Below, one piece after another: positions 1-5,921 of a stretch of 6,894 nucleotides of DNA. The DNA lies in the NCBI GenBank assembly GCA_937952995.1, contig CALFYB010000017.1, positions 1 through 6,894 of the forward strand, in the 5' to 3' direction. The notes beneath the pieces were generated by a model. It saw only the letters and a list, made by a program, of their open reading frames with translations. It had not been told where the DNA came from and made no database searches. Positions within the stretch are counted from its first letter, which is position 1, and each line of letters begins with the position of its first letter. The stretch is from an uncultured Caulobacteraceae bacterium. Its GTDB lineage: Bacteria; Pseudomonadota; Alphaproteobacteria; Caulobacterales; Caulobacteraceae. The translations under genes and the position numbers were made by a program.

Positions 1-848
1 TGCTGGCTACGGCGGTCATGCTGTTCAAGCCCGGCTTGAACTTCGGTATCGACTTTAAGGGCGGTACGGTGCTGGAACTCAATACTGGTGCCAAGCCCCT
101 CGATCTTGGTCAAGTCCGAGGTACGCTTGGCGCGCTAAAGCTGGGCGACGTGCAGGTTCAGGCTTTTGGCGCGGCAAATGACGCCTTGATCCGCTTCCAG
201 ACGCCTGATGGTGCCGATCCAGCCCAGACGGTTGACCGGGTCAAAACCGCCCTAAATGCGGCAATCGGTCCTGTAACCTATTCGCGGACCGAAGTGGTTG
301 GCCCCAAGGTGTCAGGAGAGCTATTTCGCAATGGCATCATGGCCCTGGGCATCGCGATCGGCTTGATGCTGATCTATATCTGGTTCCGGTTCGAGCTTCA
401 GTTTGGCCTCGGCGCGGTGGTGGCCCTGTTCCACGACGTGATCTTAACCTTCGGCCTGATCGTGCTGCTACGGTTAGAATTTACCCTGACCATGATCGCC
501 GCGATCCTGACCATTATTGGCTATTCGATGAACGACACGGTCGTTGTGTTTGACCGCCTGCGCGAAAACCTCCGAAAATATAAGAAGATGCCGCTGCGTG
601 AGGTCATCGATCTATCGATCAACGAGACCCTGTCGCGGACCATCATCACCGGTGTGACCGCGATCTTGGCCCTGTCGGGTTTGGCGATCTTCGGCGGCGA
701 GGCCCTGCATGGCTTCTCCATCGCGCTGATCTTCGGCATCGTCATCGGCACCTATTCGTCGGTCTATGTCGCCTCGCCAATCATCCTTCTGTGGGGCGTG
801 AAGCGCAATGATGAGGCCGAGCCGATAGCCACGGTCCTGAAGGGCTAG
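1..848 (+). CDS. secF: Protein translocase subunit SecF (5' end outside window)
   Basis: SecF pairs with SecD (and YajC) in the inner membrane and uses the proton gradient to help SecYEG complete export of proteins to the periplasm. The open frame runs through the left edge (first whole codon at base 3). The ATG at 18 is internal: the preceding residues LATAV continue the first membrane helix, and a family member normally has more residues before this point. Numbered from that ATG, the signature GLNFGIDFKGG lies at 6-16, then comes a periplasmic domain to about 95, VGPKVSGEL at 94-102, and five further hydrophobic segments (about 105-123, 128-150, 157-177, 207-226, 231-257). The conserved GYSMNDTVVVFDRLREN is at 168-184 and the NETLSRTIITG region at 202-212. 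The C-terminal end is complete, with stop TAG. secD is expected just left of the window. The next gene begins 4 bases after the stop, so they are probably cotranscribed. Confidence 0.97.
   Translation, partial: LATAVMLFKPGLNFGIDFKGGTVLELNTGAKPLDLGQVRGTLGALKLGDVQVQAFGAANDALIRFQTPDGADPAQTVDRVKTALNAAIGPVTYSRTEVVGPKVSGELFRNGIMALGIAIGLMLIYIWFRFELQFGLGAVVALFHDVILTFGLIVLLRLEFTLTMIAAILTIIGYSMNDTVVVFDRLRENLRKYKKMPLREVIDLSINETLSRTIITGVTAILALSGLAIFGGEALHGFSIALIFGIVIGTYSSVYVASPIILLWGVKRNDEAEPIATVLKG
839..844 (+). promoter_or_regulatory. Ribosome binding site GAAGGG supporting the TTG start at 853
   Basis: GAAGGG lies inside the last codons of secF, 8 bases before the TTG codon at 853. It is the main support for a non-ATG start of the Mth938-like gene. 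Confidence 0.55.
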
Positions 849-852
849 GGAC

Positions 853-1209
853 TTGCGTCACCCGCCCTCAATCGATGCTTTTGGCGGCGGAGGCTTTCGG
901 GTCTCTGGCCAGCGCCATGAAGGCTCGCTGCTGATCCTCGACGACGCGGCTCAGCCTTGGCAGGCGACGAGTTTAGAGGCCCTGAGCCCTGATCACCTTG
1001 CGCCTGTCTTTGCTGCGGGTCTGGGCACAGTAGAGTTCGTCCTGCTGGGCACGGGCGCTGTGCAGGCCCTGCCGCCTCGCGCCCTGCGTGACGCTCTGCA
1101 GCGGGCGGGCATTGGGCTGGAGTTCATGGACACACCAACAGCGGCCCGTATGTACAATGTGCTGGCGGCAGAGGGTCGGCGTTTGGCGGCGGCTCTTATC
1201 GCCGTTTAG
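853..1209 (+). CDS. Mth938-like domain protein (DUF498 / NDUFAF3 family)
   Basis: This is a 118-residue soluble protein of the Mth938-like family. The human member NDUFAF3 is a mitochondrial complex I assembly factor; the bacterial role is not firmly established. Visible family features are ID-FGGGGFR at 7-16, the HEGSLLIL strand at 22-29, FVLLGTG at 62-68, PPRALRDAL at 74-82, GIGLEFMDT at 86-94, and the closing YNVLAAEGRRLAAALIAV at 101-118. The length is normal for the family. The chosen start is TTG at 853, because the family's conserved N-terminus begins within a few residues of it and GAAGGG (839-844) lies 8 bases upstream. No ATG in this frame precedes the conserved region. The start is 4 bases after the secF stop, which suggests translational coupling; secDF followed by this family is a recurrent alphaproteobacterial arrangement as I recall it. 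The stop is TAG. The family call is firm and the complex I role is inferred from the eukaryotic homologue. Confidence 0.9.
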   Translation: MRHPPSIDAFGGGGFRVSGQRHEGSLLILDDAAQPWQATSLEALSPDHLAPVFAAGLGTVEFVLLGTGAVQALPPRALRDALQRAGIGLEFMDTPTAARMYNVLAAEGRRLAAALIAV

Positions 1210-1290
1210 ACGATCTTTTCATTCCCCCTTCCATGGGCGCGACAAATCGCCGTATATTGTCCGCCAATTCGGGGCTCCTTTGGGCTTCTT

Positions 1291-1297
1291 GGGAGGG
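1291..1297 (+). promoter_or_regulatory. Ribosome binding site GGGAGGG deciding the ATG start at 1302
   Basis: GGGAGGG precedes ATG 1302 by 4 bases. It favours this start over the in-frame ATG at 1233, which has no comparable site. Confidence 0.7.
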
Positions 1298-1301
1298 CAA
1301 C

Positions 1302-1907
1302 ATGGCAGGTCTGCTGCAAAATTTTAGAAACACCATCATCGTTAGCGTCGTCTTGGCGCTCATCTTGGTCGCGGGTTACCGCGTTCATCACGGCAGCACT
1401 GACGCCATCTTCTGGCAAGGCGTGTTCCGCATGATCCACGTGTTCGCAGGCATCCTGTGGATCGGCCTGCTGTACTATTTCAACTTCGTCCAGATCCGCA
1501 TGATGCCGAGCGTCCCTGCGGAACTGAAGGCCGGCGTGACCAAGTACATCGCCCCTGAAGCCCTGTTCTGGTTCCGTTGGGCCGCAGTGGCCACCCTGCT
1601 GGCCGGTATCGTTCTGGCTTGGAACCGTGGCTATCTGGTTCAGGCCTATACGCTCGGTGCGCTGGAAGGCTTTGCCAATCCCCAGACCGTGTTCATCGGC
1701 GTGGGCATGTGGATGGCGACGATCATGTTCTTGAACGTCTGGCTGTTCATCTGGCCAAACCAGAAGATCGCTTTGGGCATTGTCGAGGCTGATGCCGACG
1801 CCAAGGCTAAGGCTGGCCGGACCGCCATGCTGTTCAGCCGCACCAACCTGCTGCTGTCGATCCCCATGCTGGTGACCATGACCATGAACCAAACCCTGTT
1901 CGGCTAA
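1302..1907 (+). CDS. Integral membrane protein of the urate hydroxylase PuuD N-terminal-domain family, without a cytochrome c domain
   Basis: This is a 201-residue protein with about five membrane helices (near 9-27, 44-61, 88-106, 128-151, 176-198). The segment MIHVFAGILWIGLLYYF (44-60), the WFRWAA block near 90-95, the GMWMATIMFLNVW block at 135-147 with WPNQK at 151-155, and SRTNLLLSIPML at 179-190 resemble the membrane domain of PuuD (urate oxidase N-terminal family). PuuD proper also carries a C-terminal haem c domain; here there is no CxxCH and no cysteine at all. From memory, PuuD has His where this protein has Thr181 in the SR-N motif, and a second His near the end where this has Gln197. 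Urate oxidation is therefore not supported. His46 and the adjacent aromatic residues could still bind a cofactor, but that is speculation. The frame opens further upstream (1233), but I chose ATG 1302 because GGGAGGG sits 4 bases before it and the upstream 23 residues look non-coding. It is followed by a strong terminator, so it ends its transcription unit. Confidence 0.8.
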   Translation: MAGLLQNFRNTIIVSVVLALILVAGYRVHHGSTDAIFWQGVFRMIHVFAGILWIGLLYYFNFVQIRMMPSVPAELKAGVTKYIAPEALFWFRWAAVATLLAGIVLAWNRGYLVQAYTLGALEGFANPQTVFIGVGMWMATIMFLNVWLFIWPNQKIALGIVEADADAKAKAGRTAMLFSRTNLLLSIPMLVTMTMNQTLFG

Positions 1908-1927
1908 GATCAGGGTCAATCAATTAA

Positions 1928-1959
1928 GGGGCCTGCTGGCAACGGCGGGCCCCTTTTTT
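1928..1959 (+). terminator. Strong intrinsic (Rho-independent) terminator
   Basis: An 11-pair stem (1928-1938 with 1943-1953, including two G-U pairs) closes on a GCAA tetraloop (1939-1942) of the stable GNRA type and is followed by six T residues (1954-1959). It lies 20 bases after the stop of the PuuD-like gene and should end the plus-strand unit that includes secF. The A/T-rich bases before the stem are too irregular to argue for efficient termination on the minus strand. Confidence 0.93.
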
Positions 1960-1987
1960 GTCGGCTCAATCGGACCATTTCCCAACC

Positions 1988-2692
1988 ATGACGGACGATA
2001 TTGATAGCCTGATCAAGCGCGTGGATCCCGACCGGTGGCTGGCCAGCCGACTGATCGCGGACGAACAGGCGCGGGCCGATGTGCTCGCGCTGCTCGCATT
2101 CGATCATGAATTGGCCAAGGTCCGTGATCTGGTCAGCGATGCCTTGATGGGCGAGATTCGCCTGACCTGGTGGTCCGAGGCCCTTGACGAGATGAGCCGA
2201 GCTCTGGCCCCGCGGGCTCACCCCGCAGCCCTAGCCTTGGCCGGTGTGTTGGAGCGCCATGACCTGTCCCCGGTGCTGCTGAACAGCCTGATCGAGGCGC
2301 GGATCGATGATTTGGGCCGCACTCTGCTGGACAGCGAAGAGACGGTGCTCGCGCATGTCGATGCCACGCAGGTGGTGTGCAGCGCGCTGATGCTGGCCAT
2401 CCTTGCCCCCGGCAGTGATCCCCACGCCATTCGCAGCGCCGCGCGGGCCTACGGGGTGGGTGCGCTGCTACGGTCAGGACGGCTGTCGCCAGAGTTGGTG
2501 AAGGGCTGGGCGAGGGGACGCATCGAACATGACCGCGAGGCTGCCAGAACAGCCCTCGCAGACCTGCCCGTGGCAGGCTTCCCGTCGGTGGCCCACGCGG
2601 CCCTGTCCAAGGCCTATGGGGCAGGTCGCAGGCCAGGGGCCCTGTCCAAGTCGGTTTTGGTGTTCCTCGCCAGCCTGACCGGCCGCATCTAG
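1988..2692 (+). CDS. Squalene/phytoene synthase-family protein, NDUFAF6-like, probably non-catalytic
   Basis: This is a 234-residue, all-helical, prenyl-synthase-fold protein. The block AFDHELAKVRD (37-47), followed by GEIRLTWWSEALDEM (55-69), is typical of the proteobacterial branch related to NDUFAF6, a mitochondrial complex I assembly factor. True squalene and phytoene synthases carry two aspartate-rich Mg-binding motifs (DDxxD-like). The first is replaced here by DHELAKVRD, and the second is missing: the region reads YGVGALLRSGRLSPEL at 155-170, without aspartate. Carotenoid or hopanoid synthesis is therefore unlikely, and no other isoprenoid gene is nearby. The protein is somewhat shorter than most family members I recall. 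ATG 1988 is chosen; upstream in-frame starts (TTG 1958) lie inside the terminator. No clear Shine-Dalgarno sequence precedes it. Its stop overlaps that of the convergent trmFO. Family membership is confident; the assembly-factor role is inferred from homology and from the Mth938-like gene nearby. Confidence 0.87.
   Translation: MTDDIDSLIKRVDPDRWLASRLIADEQARADVLALLAFDHELAKVRDLVSDALMGEIRLTWWSEALDEMSRALAPRAHPAALALAGVLERHDLSPVLLNSLIEARIDDLGRTLLDSEETVLAHVDATQVVCSALMLAILAPGSDPHAIRSAARAYGVGALLRSGRLSPELVKGWARGRIEHDREAARTALADLPVAGFPSVAHAALSKAYGAGRRPGALSKSVLVFLASLTGRI
2689..2692. other. Convergent stop-codon overlap (CTAG)
   Basis: The TAG stop of the plus-strand squalene/phytoene synthase-like gene (2690-2692) and the TAG stop of minus-strand trmFO (2691-2689) share the palindrome CTAG. 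There is no intergenic space and no hairpin with a T-tract at the junction, so the two transcripts must overlap at their 3' ends. Confidence 0.95.
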
Positions 2693-4062
2693 GCGGTCAG
2701 CCAAGTCTCCAGATCAGCCAAGGCACGCACACTCATCAGCCGCTTCTTGGCCCGGCCCCGCTCTTTGAGTGGCAGTTTCTTGCCCTCATGATCGATCTTG
2801 GGCGGTTCCATAGGGGGCAAGAGACCATAGTTGATGTTCATCGGCTGGAAGGCACCGCCTTCGAGGTGCCCGCCGGTAATGTGATCGATCAGGGCCCCTA
2901 GGGCGGTCGTGGGCGGCGGTGGTGCCAATTCCTGACCCAGCGCCTGTGCAGCGGCGAAACGCCCGGCCAGCAGGCCGATAGCGGCGCTCTCGACATAGCC
3001 TTCAACGCCGGTGACCTGGCCGGCAAAGCGCAGGCGCGGCTGGGCCTTGAGCCGAAGGCCGGTGTCGAGCAGGCGGGGGGAGTTGATGAAGGTGTTGCGG
3101 TGCAGCCCGCCGAGCCGCGCGAACTGGGCATTTTCCAGGCCGGGGATCATACGGAACACGTCGGCTTGAACGCCGTGCTTCAGCTTGGTCTGGAAGCCGA
3201 CCATATTGTAGAGCGTGCCCAGGGCATTGTCTTGGCGCAGCTGGATGATGGCGTGGGCCTTAACCAGCGGGTCGCGCGGATTGGTCAGGCCGACGGGTTT
3301 GAGGGGACCCCAGCGCAGGGTCTCGTGACCGCGCTCGGCCATGACCTCAATGGGCAGGCAGCCGTCGAAATAGGGCACATTCTCCCACTCCTTGAACTCG
3401 GTCTTGGGACCATCGAGCAGGGCCTGAATGAAGGCCTCATACTGCTCTTTGTTCATCGGGCAGTTGATATAGGCCGCCTTGTCACCGCCGGGGCCTTCCT
3501 TGTCATAGCGCGATTGGCGCCAAGCAATGTCCATATTGATGCTGTCAGTATGGATGATCGGGGCGATGGCATCGAAGAAGGACAGCTGCCCCTCGCCGGT
3601 CAGGTCCAATATGGCCTGCGACAGGGCAGGGGTGGTCAGGGGACCGGTCGCAATGATGACATTGTTCCAGTCTGCAGGCGGCAGGCCCTCGACCTCTTCA
3701 CGCAGTATGGTGATCAGGGGGTGGGCTTCGAGCCGAGCGGTGACGGCCGCCGAAAAGCCCTCCCGGTCCACGGCGAGCGCGCCGCCCGCAGGCACCTGAT
3801 GGACGTCGGCGGCGCTGAGGATGATCGAGTGGCAGCGGCGCATCTCGGCATGCAGCAGGCCAACGGCATTATGCTCCCAATCGTCCGAGCGGAACGAGTT
3901 GGAACAGACCAGTTCGGCCAGCCCCTCGGTCTGATGGGCCTCGGTGCCGCGCACGGGGCGCATCTCGTGCAGGATGACCGGCACGCCCGCCTCAGCGGCC
4001 TGCCAGGCCGCCTCTGAACCGGCGAGGCCACCACCAACGATATGAATAGGATCAATAGACAT
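2689..4062 (-). CDS. trmFO: Methylenetetrahydrofolate-tRNA-(uracil-5-)-methyltransferase TrmFO
   Basis: TrmFO is a cytosolic FAD enzyme that makes 5-methyluridine at position 54 of the tRNA T-loop, taking the carbon from 5,10-methylene-THF and reducing it with FADH2. The 457-residue length is normal. The dinucleotide-binding loop VGGGLAGSEAA is at 9-19, followed by HEMRPVRGTEAHQT at 32-45. The cysteine in LVCSNSFRS (Cys53) and the one in FDGCLPIEVM (Cys235) match the two functional cysteines known in the Bacillus subtilis enzyme. Further family blocks are PAGGALAVDR (91-100), NCPMNKEQY (200-208), the HRNTFINSP block and FAGQ-TGVEGYVESAA near the end of the FAD domain, and a C-terminal MNINYGLLPP. 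ATG 4062 is the natural start, 8 residues before the FAD loop, with AAGG (4068-4071) 5 bases upstream. It is monocistronic here: convergent with the gene to its left and divergent from the membrane-protein pair. Confidence 0.98.
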   Translation of the reverse strand: MSIDPIHIVGGGLAGSEAAWQAAEAGVPVILHEMRPVRGTEAHQTEGLAELVCSNSFRSDDWEHNAVGLLHAEMRRCHSIILSAADVHQVPAGGALAVDREGFSAAVTARLEAHPLITILREEVEGLPPADWNNVIIATGPLTTPALSQAILDLTGEGQLSFFDAIAPIIHTDSINMDIAWRQSRYDKEGPGGDKAAYINCPMNKEQYEAFIQALLDGPKTEFKEWENVPYFDGCLPIEVMAERGHETLRWGPLKPVGLTNPRDPLVKAHAIIQLRQDNALGTLYNMVGFQTKLKHGVQADVFRMIPGLENAQFARLGGLHRNTFINSPRLLDTGLRLKAQPRLRFAGQVTGVEGYVESAAIGLLAGRFAAAQALGQELAPPPPTTALGALIDHITGGHLEGGAFQPMNINYGLLPPMEPPKIDHEGKKLPLKERGRAKKRLMSVRALADLETWLTA

Positions 4063-4068
4063 GACGGC

Positions 4069-4097
4069 CTTATAGCCGCTAAACCAACGGTGTTGAA
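4069..4097 (-). promoter_or_regulatory. Candidate trmFO promoter (TTCAAC - 17 - TATAAG)
   Basis: On the minus strand TTCAAC (4097-4092) is separated by exactly 17 bases from TATAAG (4074-4069), a near-consensus -10. Read as GCTATAAG, it also fits seven of eight positions of the Caulobacter -10 consensus as I recall it. A start seven bases downstream of the -10 falls on the A of the trmFO ATG (4062), which would give a leaderless mRNA. The -35 is only a partial match, and AAGG inside the -10 could alternatively be the ribosome binding site of a longer transcript. Confidence 0.42.
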
Positions 4098-4144
4098 CTC
4101 AATCTGCGCTCAGGCCTTTGGTCCTTCAGAAGCAAGGCGAATCC

Positions 4145-5014
4145 ATGTCACGGGAACTCCCCTTCGGCCCCATCGTCGCTGATGGTTTTGCCAATATCGA
4201 ACGGGTTTGGACGAAGGCGCGTGTGCCCTTCATGCTGGTCGCAGCAATTCCAGCAGCTTTGGCCTTTTGGGACCCCAACAAACTAAAGGCAGAGAACAGT
4301 CTGCTCGAACTGCCGATCATAATCATCGGCCTGATCTCGTTCCTGATGGCGACAGGGCTAGCCTATCGATTGGCGGCAACCGAAACACCGCCACAAAAGG
4401 TTCGATTCAACATTTTAGGGCTGCAATGGGGCACTATGGAGGAGCGTTATCTGATCTCGCTCATCTGCATGAACCTGCTGGTCCTATTTTACGCCATCTT
4501 GGTGGTGTTTTTGACCCTGGTATTCGCCGCCATCATTGCTTACGGGCGAGGGCACGAACTGACCATGGACGGTGTGCCCGCGATCATGAATGAGTTGGGC
4601 TCGGTCGGTGCTGGCACCGTTCTGTTGGTGGCGGTTCTCGGGGCGCTTGGCGGCTTTTGGCTCTATGCGCGGGTTTCGTTAAGCCAAGTCGCGAGCCTCT
4701 ATAGCGGTGAAATTCGCGTATTATCCTCCTCCCGTCTTACCAAAGGACGGGTATTGGCGCTCGTGCTGCCGCTCCTACTGATCGGTTTGATGCATGGAGA
4801 CTCCCCACTCAAAATGCGGTTCGGCGTGGATGGACCGGTCAGAATTCTTTTCAATATTGTTTCCGTTCTCTGGACCGTATTTGTCCAAATTCCTTTTTCG
4901 GCAGGGGTCTTTGCGTCTATTTACCAAAGGCTGAAAGCAGCGGATAAGACTGATAGCGACCGATCGGATTCGGCGCTGGGGAATGGTTCAAATGACGGCG
5001 TTTTCACCAACTGA
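4145..5014 (+). CDS. Integral membrane protein of unknown function (paralogue A)
   Basis: I do not recognise a named function. The product is 289 residues with about six hydrophobic segments (near 26-43, 56-78, 102-133, 156-176, 203-217, 234-260), a charged loop in mid-protein, and a hydrophilic Asp/Ser-rich C-terminal tail (264-289). An amphipathic block LYARVSLSQVASLYSGEI-RVLSSSRLTKGR (173-202) corresponds in position and pattern to 175-203 of the next gene's product, and the N-terminal GFANIERVWTKARVP matches its GFRLTRERP. The two therefore look like diverged tandem paralogues. ATG 4145 is chosen because AAGG (4134-4137) precedes it by 7 bases; the upstream TTG at 4118 would add nine unconvincing residues. 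Its last 23 bases overlap the next gene, implying coupled translation. Base composition is lower than its neighbour (about 54% GC over 4201-4980 by hand count). The frame is intact and ends in TGA, the only TGA among the eight genes here. Confidence 0.85.
   Translation: MSRELPFGPIVADGFANIERVWTKARVPFMLVAAIPAALAFWDPNKLKAENSLLELPIIIIGLISFLMATGLAYRLAATETPPQKVRFNILGLQWGTMEERYLISLICMNLLVLFYAILVVFLTLVFAAIIAYGRGHELTMDGVPAIMNELGSVGAGTVLLVAVLGALGGFWLYARVSLSQVASLYSGEIRVLSSSRLTKGRVLALVLPLLLIGLMHGDSPLKMRFGVDGPVRILFNIVSVLWTVFVQIPFSAGVFASIYQRLKAADKTDSDRSDSALGNGSNDGVFTN
4978..4982 (+). promoter_or_regulatory. Ribosome binding site GGGGA favouring the ATG at 4992
   Basis: GGGGA lies 9 bases before ATG 4992 but directly abuts the alternative ATG at 4983, too close to serve it. 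This selects 4992 as the start of the second membrane-protein gene. It sits within the coding end of the first gene. Confidence 0.55.
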
Positions 5015-5906
5015 CGTGGCTTTTGAAGGGTTCCGGCTAACGCGCGAGCGGCCCGTGACCCTGTCGATCTGGGCAGGCTTCTATTTCTTGGTCAGCCTGA
5101 CCATGGCGATCTTCATGATCCTGTCGGTGGGCTCGGAATTTACAGCGCTCGAACAGGCGGCCCAAAGCGGCGGTGATCCGCAGCAGTCTATCGATACCTT
5201 GGTGAAGCTCTTGCCCTTCTATGCGGTGTCTTTCCCGGTCGGTATCTGTGTCATGGCGATCTTTGCCTGCGCGGTGTTCCGCATCGTGCTCGGCCGTCCC
5301 GGCGGCGTCATTGCGCATCTTGCCCTCGGTGAAGACGAGTTTCGCCTGATGGCCGTCACCCTCGCGGTTAGCCTGTTGATGATGGTCGCCATGTTCGGCA
5401 TTGCCCTGATCATCGGCATGATTGTCGGGATTGCGACGGCGGTTGCCCCGCCGCTTGCCCCCTTGCTGGGGACGCTGGGTGGCCTCGCGGCCTTTGGCGG
5501 CATGATCTGGGTGGCGGTGCGGCTGTCGCTCTGTGGTCCGATGACCTTTGCTGAGCGCCGGATTGTGGTGTTCCGCGCCTGGTCCGTGACCCGTAACCAT
5601 TTCTGGCAGCTGTTCGGGGCCTATATTCTGGCCTTCGTGATGGGCATTGTCGCAGCCTTGATGGCCTATATCGTCTTTGTCGCCTTGGCCGGGGTGATCA
5701 TGACCGCTTTGGGTGGCTCATTGGCTGATGTGGGCCAGCTGTTCCGGCCAGACTTTTCGTCCATCGGGGCCTTCTTCACCCCTGCCATGATCCTCTACCA
5801 GCTGTTCGGCGCGACCATCACCGCGATCTATTACGCCGTCGTGCTGGCCCCTCAGGCCATGGCCTATGCCGCTCTGGTCGACTATCACGGCGATCCAGAG
5901 GGCTAG
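4992..5906 (+). CDS. Integral membrane protein of unknown function (paralogue B)
   Basis: I do not recognise a named function; it resembles uncharacterised multi-helix proteins common in Caulobacterales. The product has 304 residues with hydrophobic segments near 24-47, 73-98, 119-149, 155-177, 207-240 and 264-290. The two short cytosolic-looking blocks are VFRIVLGRPGG...LGEDEFRLM (95-120) and VRLSLCGPMTFAERRIVVFRAW (176-197), the latter followed by SVTRNHFWQLFGAY. Both have counterparts in the preceding gene's product. A glycine- and proline-rich stretch (151-170, APPLAPLLG) links the central helices. ATG 4992 is preferred over 4983 on ribosome-binding-site spacing. The gene overlaps its upstream partner by 23 bases, so the two are almost certainly cotranscribed and possibly form a complex. 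GC is about 62% (5041-5880, hand count). It ends (TAG) 15 bases before the convergent GST stop, with no obvious terminator between. Confidence 0.88.
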   Translation: MTAFSPTDVAFEGFRLTRERPVTLSIWAGFYFLVSLTMAIFMILSVGSEFTALEQAAQSGGDPQQSIDTLVKLLPFYAVSFPVGICVMAIFACAVFRIVLGRPGGVIAHLALGEDEFRLMAVTLAVSLLMMVAMFGIALIIGMIVGIATAVAPPLAPLLGTLGGLAAFGGMIWVAVRLSLCGPMTFAERRIVVFRAWSVTRNHFWQLFGAYILAFVMGIVAALMAYIVFVALAGVIMTALGGSLADVGQLFRPDFSSIGAFFTPAMILYQLFGATITAIYYAVVLAPQAMAYAALVDYHGDPEG

Positions 5907-5921
5907 GCGGTTCGGTAAGTC

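Noticed and set aside
1239..1258. Possible promoter GCGACA / TATATT before the PuuD-like gene
   Set aside because: The spacing between the two boxes is only eight bases, and no alternative -35 at 16-18 bases matches.
1233..1301. 23-residue N-terminal extension of the PuuD-like protein
   Set aside because: There is no ribosome binding site for ATG 1233, while GGGAGGG precedes ATG 1302. The extension is not membrane-like or conserved in appearance.
1206..1919. 237-residue minus-strand open frame
   Set aside because: It is antisense to the PuuD-like gene. The product is His/Gln/Asp-rich without domain structure, as expected of a shadow frame.
3100..4017. 305-residue plus-strand open frame
   Set aside because: It lies entirely antisense to trmFO, whose conserved motifs cover the region. 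Its translation has no recognisable domain, and such shadows are common in high-GC genes.
4093..4121. Plus-strand promoter with TTGAAC as -35 for paralogue A
   Set aside because: At 16-18 bases spacing the -10 positions read CTTTGG or similar, which does not resemble a -10 element. The true promoter of the pair remains unidentified.
5037..5600. 187-residue minus-strand open frame
   Set aside because: It is antisense to paralogue B, with a low-complexity His/Arg-rich product typical of the complement of membrane-helix codons.
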